Part shown: one piece after another, positions 15,409 through 22,504 of the stretch | How the letters are laid out: every line of letters begins with the position of its first letter | Position numbering within the stretch: position 1 is the first letter of the stretch | Assembly (NCBI GenBank): GCA_020725055.1 | Contig: DYFS01000005.1 | Location: 1 to 42,424, forward strand | Source: Candidatus Hadarchaeum sp. | GTDB taxonomy: Archaea > Hadarchaeota > Hadarchaeia > Hadarchaeales > Hadarchaeaceae | Reading direction: 5' to 3' | DNA: 42,424 nucleotides | Made by a program: the position numbers and the translations under genes | The notes under the pieces: generated by a model | What the model saw: the letters and a program-made list of their open reading frames with translations, nothing else | Told to the model about the DNA's origin: nothing | Database searches by the model: none

Positions 15409-16071
15409 CTATTTGTGCCTCAGCCTTTTCTTCTCCCAGTCGTAGCCCGCCTTCTCATCAAACCCCGTGCGCCGCATCAGCTCTTGAACCTCACGCAGCG
15501 ACGCATCGCTCGAAAAACTCGCCGGTGGTGATGGGGGTAGTCCCTTCTCCTCCCGCCTGCGCTGCATGAGGGGTGACATCGGCCCCGTCACACCCGTTGA
15601 TACTAGAGACTCAGCCACCGGGCAGAACTGCTCGGGTAGCGCGCGCTTGAACGGCCCGCGTAGCGGGGGCCTGTCGCTTGGCCACCCCTCTGGAAGCAGG
15701 AGACGCCCGGGTTTTGGGTGAGCGCGAAAATTCACGCCGAAGAGCTCCGCCGCCTCCTTCTCAGCCCACTCGGCCGCGGGAACCAAGTCAACGATGGTAT
15801 TTATCTCACTCGCCTCCTTCACAACCGTAGTTTTTAAAACGACAACCACGCCTTTGACATCGAAGTGATAAAGCAAGTCAACGTCCATCCCCGCATCGAC
15901 CGCAGCTATTATCACGAACCTGGGCTGGTGTTTGAGGAGAACCTCGACGGCTTTTCTGAGCACGGCTGGCTCGATCGTTAAGCTGATTTTCCTCTTTTGA
16001 ACGGGGGCGCTGCTCACTGCCCCGGACCCTATACTCTTTTGGAGGTGCTCGAGGAGTTCGACCTCCCTCAT
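15409..16071 (-). CDS. NuoC-like (30-kDa) subunit
   Basis: Complex I 30-kDa/Ech-type subunit that scaffolds the large and small subunits. The family motif is EWAEKEAAELFGVNFRAHP (about 99-117), followed by RLLLPEGWPSDRPPLR. The N-terminal ~100 residues form the expected alpha/beta domain. The C-terminal ~80 residues are an extension, with a Pro/Ser-rich linker and a charged helix (SLREVQELMRRTGFDEKAGY) not typical of NuoC; it could dock another subunit. Its start overlaps the polyferredoxin stop by 4 nt (ATGA). 11 nt separate its stop from the HdrB TTG, and the ACG candidate would leave none. Confidence 0.87.
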   Translation of the reverse strand: MREVELLEHLQKSIGSGAVSSAPVQKRKISLTIEPAVLRKAVEVLLKHQPRFVIIAAVDAGMDVDLLYHFDVKGVVVVLKTTVVKEASEINTIVDLVPAAEWAEKEAAELFGVNFRAHPKPGRLLLPEGWPSDRPPLRGPFKRALPEQFCPVAESLVSTGVTGPMSPLMQRRREEKGLPPSPPASFSSDASLREVQELMRRTGFDEKAGYDWEKKRLRHK

Positions 16072-16538
16072 GTTTTACCACCTTTCGCGTACCGCTGACG
16101 GTTGAACTCCAGCGCCTCGGCGCGGGTGCCGACCCTTATCGCCTGGGGTGAGCAGTACATCGCGCAGACCGGCTCCCCATCGCAAAAATCGCACTTCACA
16201 ACAACCTTATGTTCCTCGTCAAACCACGGGCAGGAGAGCGGGCAGGCGAAGATGCACGATTTGCAACCCGTGCACCCCATCTGGTTTACCGTGACCCATC
16301 CAGTTTGCTCGTCTTTTACCACCGCATCCTCGGGGCAGGCTGCCTTGCAGAGTGGTTCCTCGCAGTTCTGGCAGTTCGACGCCTCGAGCTCGAAATTCCG
16401 CTCATCGATGAAGATGCGGATGTGCGATTTTTCGGGGTTGATGATGCCGTGGTGCTTGAACGCACAGGCTATTTCGCAGTAGCGGCAGCCTGTACACCGC
16501 TCCGGGTCGTAAATCAGCACTTTCTGCCGGGCTACCAT
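16068..16538 (-). CDS. Four-cluster ferredoxin, HycB/CooF-like
   Basis: Electron-transfer protein of the HycB/CooF/DmsB type with four Cys groups: CTGCRYCEIAC, CQNCEEPLCKAACP, CTGCKSCIFACP and CDFCDGEPVCAMYCSP. Together they should bind four [4Fe-4S] clusters in two dicluster lobes. Such subunits wire hydrogenases or formate/CO dehydrogenases to partners. Starts possible are TTG 16547, ATG 16538 or GTG 16520; GGAGGAG lies just before the ATG. First clear gene of the NuoC-HdrB-NuoD-NuoB operon and translationally coupled to NuoC by a 4-nt overlap. No signal peptide is seen, so it is cytoplasmic. Confidence 0.9.
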   Translation of the reverse strand: MVARQKVLIYDPERCTGCRYCEIACAFKHHGIINPEKSHIRIFIDERNFELEASNCQNCEEPLCKAACPEDAVVKDEQTGWVTVNQMGCTGCKSCIFACPLSCPWFDEEHKVVVKCDFCDGEPVCAMYCSPQAIRVGTRAEALEFNRQRYAKGGKT

Positions 16539-16583
16539 CTCCTCCAAAGCATCGCCTCTTTAGCCGAGGGGGCTTTGATGACT

Positions 16584-16730
16584 TTAAGCCTTTCGCTTTC
16601 GGGGCAAATCTTGAATTATATCGATCACTCTGTCGCGATTGTTCTTGCTAATCACAGGGTCTCCCTCATCCGCCGCCGAGTAGAACTCGCTATTATGAAT
16701 ATCCCAATTCCGAAACGGTTCTTCAAACAC
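16584..16730 (-). CDS. Small ORF, 48 aa, unknown
   Basis: Absent from the ORF track. Read by eye from GTG at 16730, 1 nt after the DUF59 stop, to TAA at 16584-16586. The product begins MFEEPFRNWDIHNSEFYSAA, continues DEGDPVISKNNRDRVIDIIQ and ends LPRKRKA. It is charged and soluble with mixed composition, not the Arg/Ser/Pro-rich look of shadow frames. It fills most of the 184-nt gap between DUF59 and the polyferredoxin gene, leaving 37 nt before the latter. No clear Shine-Dalgarno is close to the GTG, so it would depend on coupling. It could be a real operon member or a gene remnant. Confidence 0.4.
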   Translation of the reverse strand: MFEEPFRNWDIHNSEFYSAADEGDPVISKNNRDRVIDIIQDLPRKRKA

Positions 16731-16731
16731 G

Positions 16732-16971
16732 TCAACGCATTACTTGAACCTCTACCTCTTTTACCACTTTCTCAGCTGCGGACTTGATTTCCCGCACGAG
16801 GTAGGAGATGAGCGGGCAACCAGGGATGGTCGGCCTGAAAGCGATTTTGGCCCGGTTCCCCTCGACGGCTATCTCCTTGATCATGCCCATGTCCACAACA
16901 CTCACGCCAGTTTCGGGGTCGATCACACCCCGAAGCTTCTCCCTTATCTGCTCGGCTTTGCCAGCTGCCAC
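16732..16971 (-). CDS. MIP18/DUF59-family Fe-S assembly protein
   Basis: 79-aa protein of the MIP18 (PaaD/SufT-like) family, linked to iron-sulfur cluster assembly. The pattern EQIREKLRGVIDPETGVSVVDMGMI, then KIAFRPTIPGCPL with the conserved Cys, is diagnostic. I choose GTG at 16971: it overlaps the preceding stop as TAGTG and has GGAG about 8 nt upstream. The track start adds nine residues inside the R15P isomerase gene. Its place just before a Cys-rich redox operon suggests it helps load those clusters, but DUF59 genes are widespread, so this is inference. Confidence 0.87.
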   Translation of the reverse strand: MAAGKAEQIREKLRGVIDPETGVSVVDMGMIKEIAVEGNRAKIAFRPTIPGCPLISYLVREIKSAAEKVVKEVEVQVMR

Positions 16972-17909
16972 TAGATCAGCTCCTCGCCCGGCCTCCACTC
17001 GAAGAGCTCTTGGATTATAGTGTAAGCAGCGGATGGCGGGATGATTCCCCGCTCCGTTATTATGAGGTCAACGTAGTCCGGCGGGGTAACATCGAACACT
17101 GGGTTGCGGATCTTTACCCTTGGAAACCGCTTGGGCTTGACGATCTCCTCTGGTGGGCGCTCCTCGATTTCAACCAGCCTCCCAACGAGGGTGCCCGGGT
17201 GGAACTTGTAGCTCTCCGCCGCGACGAAAAAAAGCACACGTGCCTCGTGAGCTGCCAGCGCGATTTGCGAGGTGCCAATTTTGTTGATCACCGCGCCATT
17301 GGCCGCGATGCTGTCGGCGCCGACGATTACCTTATCCACGTCGCGGATGAAGTGCCTCACCGCCGAATCCACGATGAGCGTCGTGGGCACGCCCGCGCGG
17401 CTGAGCTCACGGACGCTTATCAGCCCCTGTCTCGCAGGCCTCGACTCGGTCACGAAAACCTCAACGTGCTTGCCCTGCTCGAACGCGGTCTTGATGACGG
17501 CGAGCGCACAGTCGCTGTTGCAGTGTGTCATCAGGACATCGCCGTCCGATACCCTGCGCGCGCCTATCTCGCCGATCGTTTTGACCGCCATCCTAGACAT
17601 GCGGATGAACTCATCGGCGCGGGAGATCGCGGCCCTTCGCAACGTCACGAGGTCTGCCCCCCTCTCACGTTTGAGCCCCAAGGTGACAAACCTGACCGCG
17701 TTTGGCAGGGAGACCGCGGTTGGGCGCGTCGAAAGCAGGTGCGATGCAACCTCCTCGATCTCCTTTAAGAATCCAGCCGAAGTGCTCGCCTTCGAACTTT
17801 TCGCTGCGAGTTTCAAGGCGGTCGCAGCAGCCCGCCCTACCCTGCCTGCCCCCCTTATCTTCATCGTGCGTATCTCTCGAGCGATCCGCTTTACATCTGG
17901 ATGCCCCAT
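16971..17909 (-). CDS. Ribose-1,5-bisphosphate isomerase (eIF-2B-like)
   Basis: Converts ribose 1,5-bisphosphate to ribulose 1,5-bisphosphate in the archaeal AMP/nucleoside degradation route that ends at form III RuBisCO. The eIF-2B/MtnA-like fold shows the catalytic Cys in LMTHCNSDCAL, the catalytic Asp in VIVGADSI, and NKIGTSQIALAAHEA. Length of 312 aa from the ATG at 17909 (MGHPDVKRIAREI) is normal. R15P isomerase is favoured over a regulatory eIF-2B subunit because the Cys/Asp pair is present; methylthioribose-1-phosphate isomerase is a weaker alternative. AMP phosphorylase and RuBisCO are not in the window. It is coupled to DUF59 through TAGTG. Confidence 0.85.
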   Translation of the reverse strand: MGHPDVKRIAREIRTMKIRGAGRVGRAAATALKLAAKSSKASTSAGFLKEIEEVASHLLSTRPTAVSLPNAVRFVTLGLKRERGADLVTLRRAAISRADEFIRMSRMAVKTIGEIGARRVSDGDVLMTHCNSDCALAVIKTAFEQGKHVEVFVTESRPARQGLISVRELSRAGVPTTLIVDSAVRHFIRDVDKVIVGADSIAANGAVINKIGTSQIALAAHEARVLFFVAAESYKFHPGTLVGRLVEIEERPPEEIVKPKRFPRVKIRNPVFDVTPPDYVDLIITERGIIPPSAAYTIIQELFEWRPGEELI

Positions 17910-17941
17910 GTTATTGCCTATCAAACTTAAGTGCGGGTGCC

Positions 17942-18184
17942 TTAAATCGGTACCGAGCGGGGCAACCGTCTCCTCAATTCGTTTACGAGAATTTGCCCAT
18001 CCGTTTTATGCGTCGGGTCTGTTTCGGCCGAGAGAACTTGTTTGAATTTTTCGATGAAAGTTTTGACGTCCGGACTCCCGCTCGACACCTTCTCCACTAG
18101 GGCCTGGAGCTCCTGGGGGTAGACGAAGTACGGCATAGCGGATGAAAACGAGTCCCAAATCAGCTTCGCTTCGTCTTCCCGCAT
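17942..18184 (-). CDS. Hypothetical protein, 80 aa
   Basis: Not recognised. A helical, soluble, charged protein (REDEAKLIWDSFSSAMPYF, then ALVEKVSSGSPDVKTFIEKF) without Cys clusters or membrane segments. Start taken as ATG at 18184; a TTG lies one codon upstream. It begins 8 nt after the Lrp-like gene and ends 32 nt before R15P isomerase, so it is in the same transcript. Codon pattern and position suggest a real gene. Confidence 0.65.
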   Translation of the reverse strand: MREDEAKLIWDSFSSAMPYFVYPQELQALVEKVSSGSPDVKTFIEKFKQVLSAETDPTHKTDGQILVNELRRRLPRSVPI

Positions 18185-18192
18185 CAAAGCAC

Positions 18193-18633
18193 CTAAGGGT
18201 TTAGGAGGGTCTCTTTGATGGTGCCCATCACCATCGTCGTTTGAACGCTTTTGATCGGGTCGAGCGAGCTAATCCGCTCGTTCACGAACCTCTTAAGGTC
18301 GTCTATGCCACGGGCCCGCACTTTTGCCAGCAAAGCGTGCCTGCCCGTCGTTTGATGGAGCTCGCAAACTTCACGGTAGCGCGAAAGCGCTTTGGATATC
18401 TCGCTTATGCTCCGCGGGCCGACCTCGATGTTCACAAATGCTAAAACCCTGCAATCGAATTTTTGCGGGTCGATGACTGCGGTGTACCCCTTTATCACGC
18501 CGGTTTTTTCGAGATGCATCATGCGCCTCCGAACACCAGAGGTACTGAGCCCAACCTCGCGACCCATCTCGCTGAGGGAGACCCGCGCATTCGTGTTCAG
18601 CATCTTCAAAAGCCGCATATCGGTGCTGTCCAA
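18193..18633 (-). CDS. Lrp/AsnC-family transcriptional regulator
   Basis: Feast/famine regulator: N-terminal helix-turn-helix (DSTDMRLLKMLNTNARVSLS, then EMGREVGLSTSGVRRRMMHL) and C-terminal RAM/ACT-like ligand domain (AVIDPQKFDCRVLAFVNIEV). I take the TTG at 18633 (MDSTDMRLLKML), because GGGGGGCGGGG lies upstream and the product then has the usual ~146 aa. GTG at 18660 would be leaderless behind the TATA-like AAAATTAAATAG (18680-18691), and the track start at 18702 lies upstream of that box. The gene is 8 nt before the hypothetical gene and 28 nt after SAM synthetase, in the same direction. It may regulate the run that follows; effector unknown. Confidence 0.9.
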   Translation of the reverse strand: MDSTDMRLLKMLNTNARVSLSEMGREVGLSTSGVRRRMMHLEKTGVIKGYTAVIDPQKFDCRVLAFVNIEVGPRSISEISKALSRYREVCELHQTTGRHALLAKVRARGIDDLKRFVNERISSLDPIKSVQTTMVMGTIKETLLNP

Positions 18634-18731
18634 AACCCCGCCCCCCGGTTCGGCCTCCACTATGGTTTGAACGCTCACTCTATTTAATTTTTGTGTGCTC
18701 AATTTTTGACATTTTGCTCGTGCGCGAGGAG

Positions 18732-19943
18732 CTAACAGATGGGGATTTTTCCCTCCGCTAGGTCTGTGCAGAATTTGTCGATGCGCTCGAGCTCTGAGTC
18801 CACTATTTCTGCTATCTGCCCCCGGACGCTCTCGATGGTTGTTCCAGGCCTCGTGATGACGCGAGCAGCTGCAATCGCCGGCTCATCGATCGGCTTTCCT
18901 ATCTGACTCACCAACCAAACGTAGACTTCATCTAACCCGGGCACCCGTTTGTAAATCTCGCCTGCAATCCGGTGGGTGAGTAGGTTGTAGATTTTGCCCA
19001 CGTGGCTCACTGGATTTTTGCCCGCTGCGGCCTCAGAACCAACGTGGCGGTTCAGCGGGATGACGCCGTTTGGTCGGTTGCCCCTGCCGACTTGGCCGGA
19101 GTCCGCCCCATCCGCACTCGTTCCGAGCACCGTCAGGTAAACGCCACCGATGCCACGCCCGCGCGTATCGAGGGTATTGAAATCCAGCTTGATTTTTTTG
19201 AGATCGGTGATCTCCTCGACAAAGGCCCGTAACCGCTCCAAAATCTCGGCCTTCTTTCTGAAGTAGTCATCCTCATTTTTCACGAACCTGTCGACGAACG
19301 CCATGCCGACGGTCAGGTAAAGCTCGTCGTTCTTCCTGAACCCCATCACCTTCACGTCTTCCCCAGACTCCGGGAACTCCCGCTTGAATTGTTTGGAGTT
19401 CAGGTACTGCTCCGTCTTGAGGATGAGCTGCTCCGTCCATGTCATGGGTGCGTAGCCGACCGCCGCCGATGTGTCGTTGGCGCTCAAGACCTTGCCCTTC
19501 CTCCTGAAAATATCGGTGAGCGCGGCCGAACCGGGTTTCAGCTCGACTTGGTAGCGCACGTGTTTCTCGGGGTCAACGAACCTGAGGTTTTCCTTCAACC
19601 ATTTTTTCGCGGCCCTGATGGCGATTTCTTCGACGGGCACGCTTACCCCCTCCACCTCGCTCGTCGCTCGATCGCCAAAAATTAGGAGCATCGGTTGCTT
19701 CACCTCGCCCCCACCGAACCTCACCTCAACCTTGCCGGCGACGAGCAGTGATTTGTCCGCGTTGTGGTGCATTATCGCCCCAAACTTTTTTAGGTATTCC
19801 CTGCTCAGCTCCACGGAAACCCGATCTAAAATCGCGTCGCATATCGAGTCGGGGTGACCGAGGCCCTTTCGCTCGACTATTTCTAGTTTTTGTTTTTCTA
19901 GGGGGATTTGCTTGAACTCTTCGACCACGATGTTTCGCTTCAA
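18732..19943 (-). CDS. mat: S-adenosylmethionine synthetase, archaeal type
   Basis: Makes S-adenosylmethionine from Met and ATP. The archaeal-type MAT is distant from bacterial MetK. Hallmarks: EIVERKGLGHPDSICDAI near the N-terminus, HHNADKSLLVAGK, FGGGEVKQPMLLIFGDRAT, and the late GADSGQVGRGNRPNGVIPL. The length of ~403 aa is standard. I choose TTG at 19943 (MKRNIVVEEFKQI): it follows GAGGTCTGAGG and lies about 11 nt after the start site predicted from TATAAATA at 19976-19983. The track ATG at 19967 would lie upstream of the transcript start. It diverges from an XRE-CBS regulator across a 10-bp inverted repeat. It supplies SAM for Trm1, TrmI and RlmE. Confidence 0.93.
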   Translation of the reverse strand: MKRNIVVEEFKQIPLEKQKLEIVERKGLGHPDSICDAILDRVSVELSREYLKKFGAIMHHNADKSLLVAGKVEVRFGGGEVKQPMLLIFGDRATSEVEGVSVPVEEIAIRAAKKWLKENLRFVDPEKHVRYQVELKPGSAALTDIFRRKGKVLSANDTSAAVGYAPMTWTEQLILKTEQYLNSKQFKREFPESGEDVKVMGFRKNDELYLTVGMAFVDRFVKNEDDYFRKKAEILERLRAFVEEITDLKKIKLDFNTLDTRGRGIGGVYLTVLGTSADGADSGQVGRGNRPNGVIPLNRHVGSEAAAGKNPVSHVGKIYNLLTHRIAGEIYKRVPGLDEVYVWLVSQIGKPIDEPAIAAARVITRPGTTIESVRGQIAEIVDSELERIDKFCTDLAEGKIPIC

Positions 19944-19970
19944 CCTCAGACCTCGGGTTTTGGTCATCGA

Positions 19971-20007
19971 GTAGTTATTTATAGGTTTCCGTCAAAAAAA
20001 TAACTAC
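19971..20007. promoter_or_regulatory. Shared divergent promoter with 10-bp inverted repeat (mat / XRE-CBS)
   Basis: GTAGTTATTT (19971-19980) and AAATAACTAC (19998-20007) are exact inverse copies, 17 nt apart. The left arm overlaps the TATA sequences read in both directions (minus CCTATAAATA, plus TTATTTATAGG). The right arm covers the expected start site of the XRE-CBS gene. A regulator here would control both genes; the XRE-CBS protein is the natural candidate. Confidence 0.6.
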
Positions 20008-20016
20008 GGGGAATAA

Positions 20017-20598
20017 ATGAAAATCCTGAGGCCTTCTGAAATCCGCGCGATGCGGACGAAGCTCGGGCTGACCCAAGCGCAGCTAGCCGAACTCGCCGGC
20101 GTCACCCAAGCATACATTGCGAAAATCGAAGCGGGAGCAGCTGACCCACGAGTTTCAACACTTGAGAAAATCCTCAAGGCGCTCGAGCGGGCGACGGCGG
20201 AGAAACACATCAGTGTGGAGGAAATAATGACCTCGCCAATCGTTAGGGTCAGGCCCGGGGACAAGGTTGAAAAGGCCGTGCGGCTGATGGGATCGTACAA
20301 AATCTCACAGCTCCCGGCGCTCGACGGCGAAACTCAAGTTGGCTCAATCTCCGAGACGGCGCTGATGCGCAAGATCACCGCGGGCGAGGATATGTCCAAG
20401 TTGGTGCGGCGGAGCGTCGAGGAGGTGATGGAAAACCCATTCCCGACCGTGAGCAAGGATACCGATGTCGACACCATCTACCGCCTGCTCGAGCACAGCC
20501 CGGCTATTTTGGTCGTCGACCGCGGTCGAGCTACGGGCATCGTGACAAAGGCCGACATTCTCAAGCTCGTGAGCAGGTCAGAAAAGCCGCGGGAGTAG
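20017..20598 (+). CDS. XRE helix-turn-helix regulator with CBS domain pair
   Basis: 193 aa. An N-terminal XRE/Cro helix-turn-helix (LRPSEIRAMRTKLGLTQAQL, then AELAGVTQAYIAKIEAGAAD, about 5-45) is fused to two CBS motifs (about 68-190; VEEIMTSPIVRVRPGDKVEK and VEEVMENPFPTVSKDTDVDT). CBS pairs commonly bind adenosyl ligands such as AMP, ATP or SAM. With mat divergently transcribed from a shared inverted repeat, a SAM- or adenylate-sensing regulator of mat is plausible; this is inference. ATG at 20017 follows GGGGA. A second XRE-type gene follows after 45 nt. Confidence 0.88.
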   Translation: MKILRPSEIRAMRTKLGLTQAQLAELAGVTQAYIAKIEAGAADPRVSTLEKILKALERATAEKHISVEEIMTSPIVRVRPGDKVEKAVRLMGSYKISQLPALDGETQVGSISETALMRKITAGEDMSKLVRRSVEEVMENPFPTVSKDTDVDTIYRLLEHSPAILVVDRGRATGIVTKADILKLVSRSEKPRE

Positions 20599-20643
20599 CG
20601 GTGGGCACTTTATAGGTGGAGACGTAGACGAAATCTGGTAGCG

Positions 20644-21363
20644 ATGCTCGGAGATCCAGCGAAAGACCGCGTCGCCAGGTGGATAGCCGGCGATATCACC
20701 CTATCTGACGAGCCCGGCAGCGCCATCAAGCGCTGGAGGGAGAAGTTCGACGTGAGCCAAACTGCGCTAGCCGAAGCGCTGAAGATCTCGCCTTCGGTCA
20801 TAAGCGACTACGAGGCTGGGCGACGCAAGTCCCCGGGGGCGACGACCACCAAGCGCATCGTCGAGGGGCTGATCAAAATAGATGAAAAAGGCGGGGGGAA
20901 AGTGACGGGAGCCTTTTCATCGATGCTGGGCGGCCAGCTCCCCCCTGACGTGCTCCTAGACATGCGCGAATTCGGGGAGCCCGTGGATGGGAAGGTGTTG
21001 TGCAAGGCGGTGGGTGGAGAAGTCGTCGCAAACAGGGATTTGCTCAACAAAAAGCTCTTTGGCTACACGGTCATCGACGGGCCCAAGGCCGTGCTCACGC
21101 TCTCCGCCGACGATTTCATGCACCTCTACGGCATGACAACCGAACGTGCGCTGGTCTTTACCGGCGTCACCACCGGTCGCTCCCCCATGATAGCCATAAA
21201 AGTCAAGGGGATAACCCCAGGCGTGGTCGTTATTCACGGTGAACTCAAGGAGGTCGACCCCCTAGGCGTTAAAATCGCCGAAATTTTGCGCGTCCCGCTC
21301 ATCGTTTCGAGACTGCCGACGGTAAAAGAGCTCATCGAAGGGCTTAGGAAGTGTGCGCCCTAG
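20644..21363 (+). CDS. Archaeal XRE-type transcriptional regulator (COG1709-like)
   Basis: 239 aa. A helix-turn-helix lies at about 28-80 (IKRWREKFDVSQTALAEALK, then ISPSVISDYEAGRRKSPGAT). The ligand or oligomer domain of ~140 residues follows (LLNKKLFGYTVIDGPKAVLT and VFTGVTTGRSPMIAIKVKGI). This architecture is a conserved archaeal regulator, often found next to the mevalonate-pathway genes, as here just before HMG-CoA synthase. A lipid-precursor regulatory role is inferred from this linkage. CTTTATAGG at 20608-20616 places the transcript start about 6 nt before the ATG, so the mRNA is essentially leaderless. Confidence 0.87.
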   Translation: MLGDPAKDRVARWIAGDITLSDEPGSAIKRWREKFDVSQTALAEALKISPSVISDYEAGRRKSPGATTTKRIVEGLIKIDEKGGGKVTGAFSSMLGGQLPPDVLLDMREFGEPVDGKVLCKAVGGEVVANRDLLNKKLFGYTVIDGPKAVLTLSADDFMHLYGMTTERALVFTGVTTGRSPMIAIKVKGITPGVVVIHGELKEVDPLGVKIAEILRVPLIVSRLPTVKELIEGLRKCAP

Positions 21364-21407
21364 GTTCACCAACGGCAATTGTCGAAGGTTTTATAGACAG
21401 TCAAAAA

Positions 21408-21419
21408 GTTTTTATTAAC
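21408..21419 (+). promoter_or_regulatory. TATA-like element for the HMG-CoA synthase operon
   Basis: GTTTTTATTAAC lies about 30 nt before the GTG start at 21449; a second TATA-like GGTTTTATAGAC lies 20 nt further upstream at 21388-21399. The 85-nt gap after the XRE gene suggests the mevalonate genes have their own promoter. Confidence 0.45.
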
Positions 21420-21448
21420 CCTCCTAAAAGTTTGAGCGAGTTGGAGCG

Positions 21449-22504
21449 GTGGCCGATTTGGAAGTTGGTATCGTCGGTTACGGTGTTTACATCCCTCTAT
21501 ACCGCATCAAAGTTGAGGAGATAGCGAAGGTCTGGGGGGCGGATGCCGAGCGGATCAAGCGTGGGCTTTTCCTCGAAGAGAAATCCGTGCCCGGGCCGGA
21601 CGAGGATACTGCCACAATCGCTGTGGAGGCCGCCCGGAACGCGGTCAAACGCGCTGGAATCAACCCCCAAGACATCGGTGCGATTTACGTTGGCTCGGAA
21701 TCGCACCCCTATGCGGTCAAGCCCACCGCTACCATCGTGGCGGAGGCAATCGAAGCCACCCCCGACTTGACCGCCGCCGACTACGAGTTCGCCTGTAAGG
21801 CCGGTACGGCTGGCATCCAGACCTGTATGGGCATGGTGGGGGCCGGGATGATAAAGTACGGCATGGCGATAGGTGCAGATACTGCCCAAGGTGCCCCTGG
21901 GGACCCCCTCGAGTACACCGCCTCTGCCGGCGGGGGGGCGGTCATCGTTGGGAAAGACGGCAGCCAGTGTTTGGCAGCGATCGAGGACACCTATTCTTAT
22001 ACTACCGATACCCCCGACTTCTGGCGCCGGGAGATGCGGCCCTACCCGAAACACGGGGGGCGCTTCACCGGCAAACCCGCCTACTTCAAACACGTGCTCT
22101 CGGCTGCCCACGGTCTGCTCAGAAAACTCCAGCTCGCCCCCCAGGACTTCACATACGCCGTTTTCCACCAGCCCAATGGCAAGTTCCCGCTCCAAGCCGG
22201 GAAAGAGCTGGGCTTCACCAAAGAGCAAATCATGTCCGGGCTGCTCACGCCAAAAATTGGAAACACCTACTCCGGGGCGAGCATGATCGGGTTGGCAGCC
22301 ATCCTCGACCAAGCAAAGCCAGGTGACCGGATTCTCGTGGTTTCATTCGGTTCTGGTGCCGGAAGCGACGCCTTCAGCATCCTCGTGAGGGATGGCATCG
22401 AGGCCAAACGGGACGCCGCGCCTATGGTAGCGGACTACATTAACCTGAAGATAAACGTCGATTACGCCACCTACACCAAATTCAGACAGCTGCTGGTGAG
22501 GTAG
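21449..22504 (+). CDS. Hydroxymethylglutaryl-CoA synthase, archaeal
   Basis: Condenses acetyl-CoA with acetoacetyl-CoA to HMG-CoA, the second step of the mevalonate route to archaeal lipids. Catalytic features: Cys in [11 protein letters not shown], His in [10 protein letters not shown], and the late [14 protein letters not shown]. 351 aa is normal for archaea. Start is GTG at 21449 after GGAG; a TTG three codons later ([13 protein letters not shown]) is an alternative. The stop abuts the thiolase ATG (TAGATG). In Methanothermococcus this enzyme forms a complex with thiolase and a DUF35 protein that channels acetoacetyl-CoA; the same three genes are adjacent here. Confidence 0.95.
   Translation: MADLEVGIVGYGVYIPLYRIKVEEIAKVWGADAERIKRGLFLEEKSVPGPDEDTATIAVEAARNAVKRAGINPQDIGAIYVGSESHPYAVKPTATIVAEAIEATPDLTAADYEFACKAGTAGIQTCMGMVGAGMIKYGMAIGADTAQGAPGDPLEYTASAGGGAVIVGKDGSQCLAAIEDTYSYTTDTPDFWRREMRPYPKHGGRFTGKPAYFKHVLSAAHGLLRKLQLAPQDFTYAVFHQPNGKFPLQAGKELGFTKEQIMSGLLTPKIGNTYSGASMIGLAAILDQAKPGDRILVVSFGSGAGSDAFSILVRDGIEAKRDAAPMVADYINLKINVDYATYTKFRQLLVR

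Noticed and set aside
21497-22312. 271-aa minus-strand ORF inside HMG-CoA synthase
   Set aside because: Shadow frame of a GC-rich gene; no recognisable motifs. The same applies to 17010-17768, 17272-18045, 23462-24157, 5542-6189 and 38258-38797.
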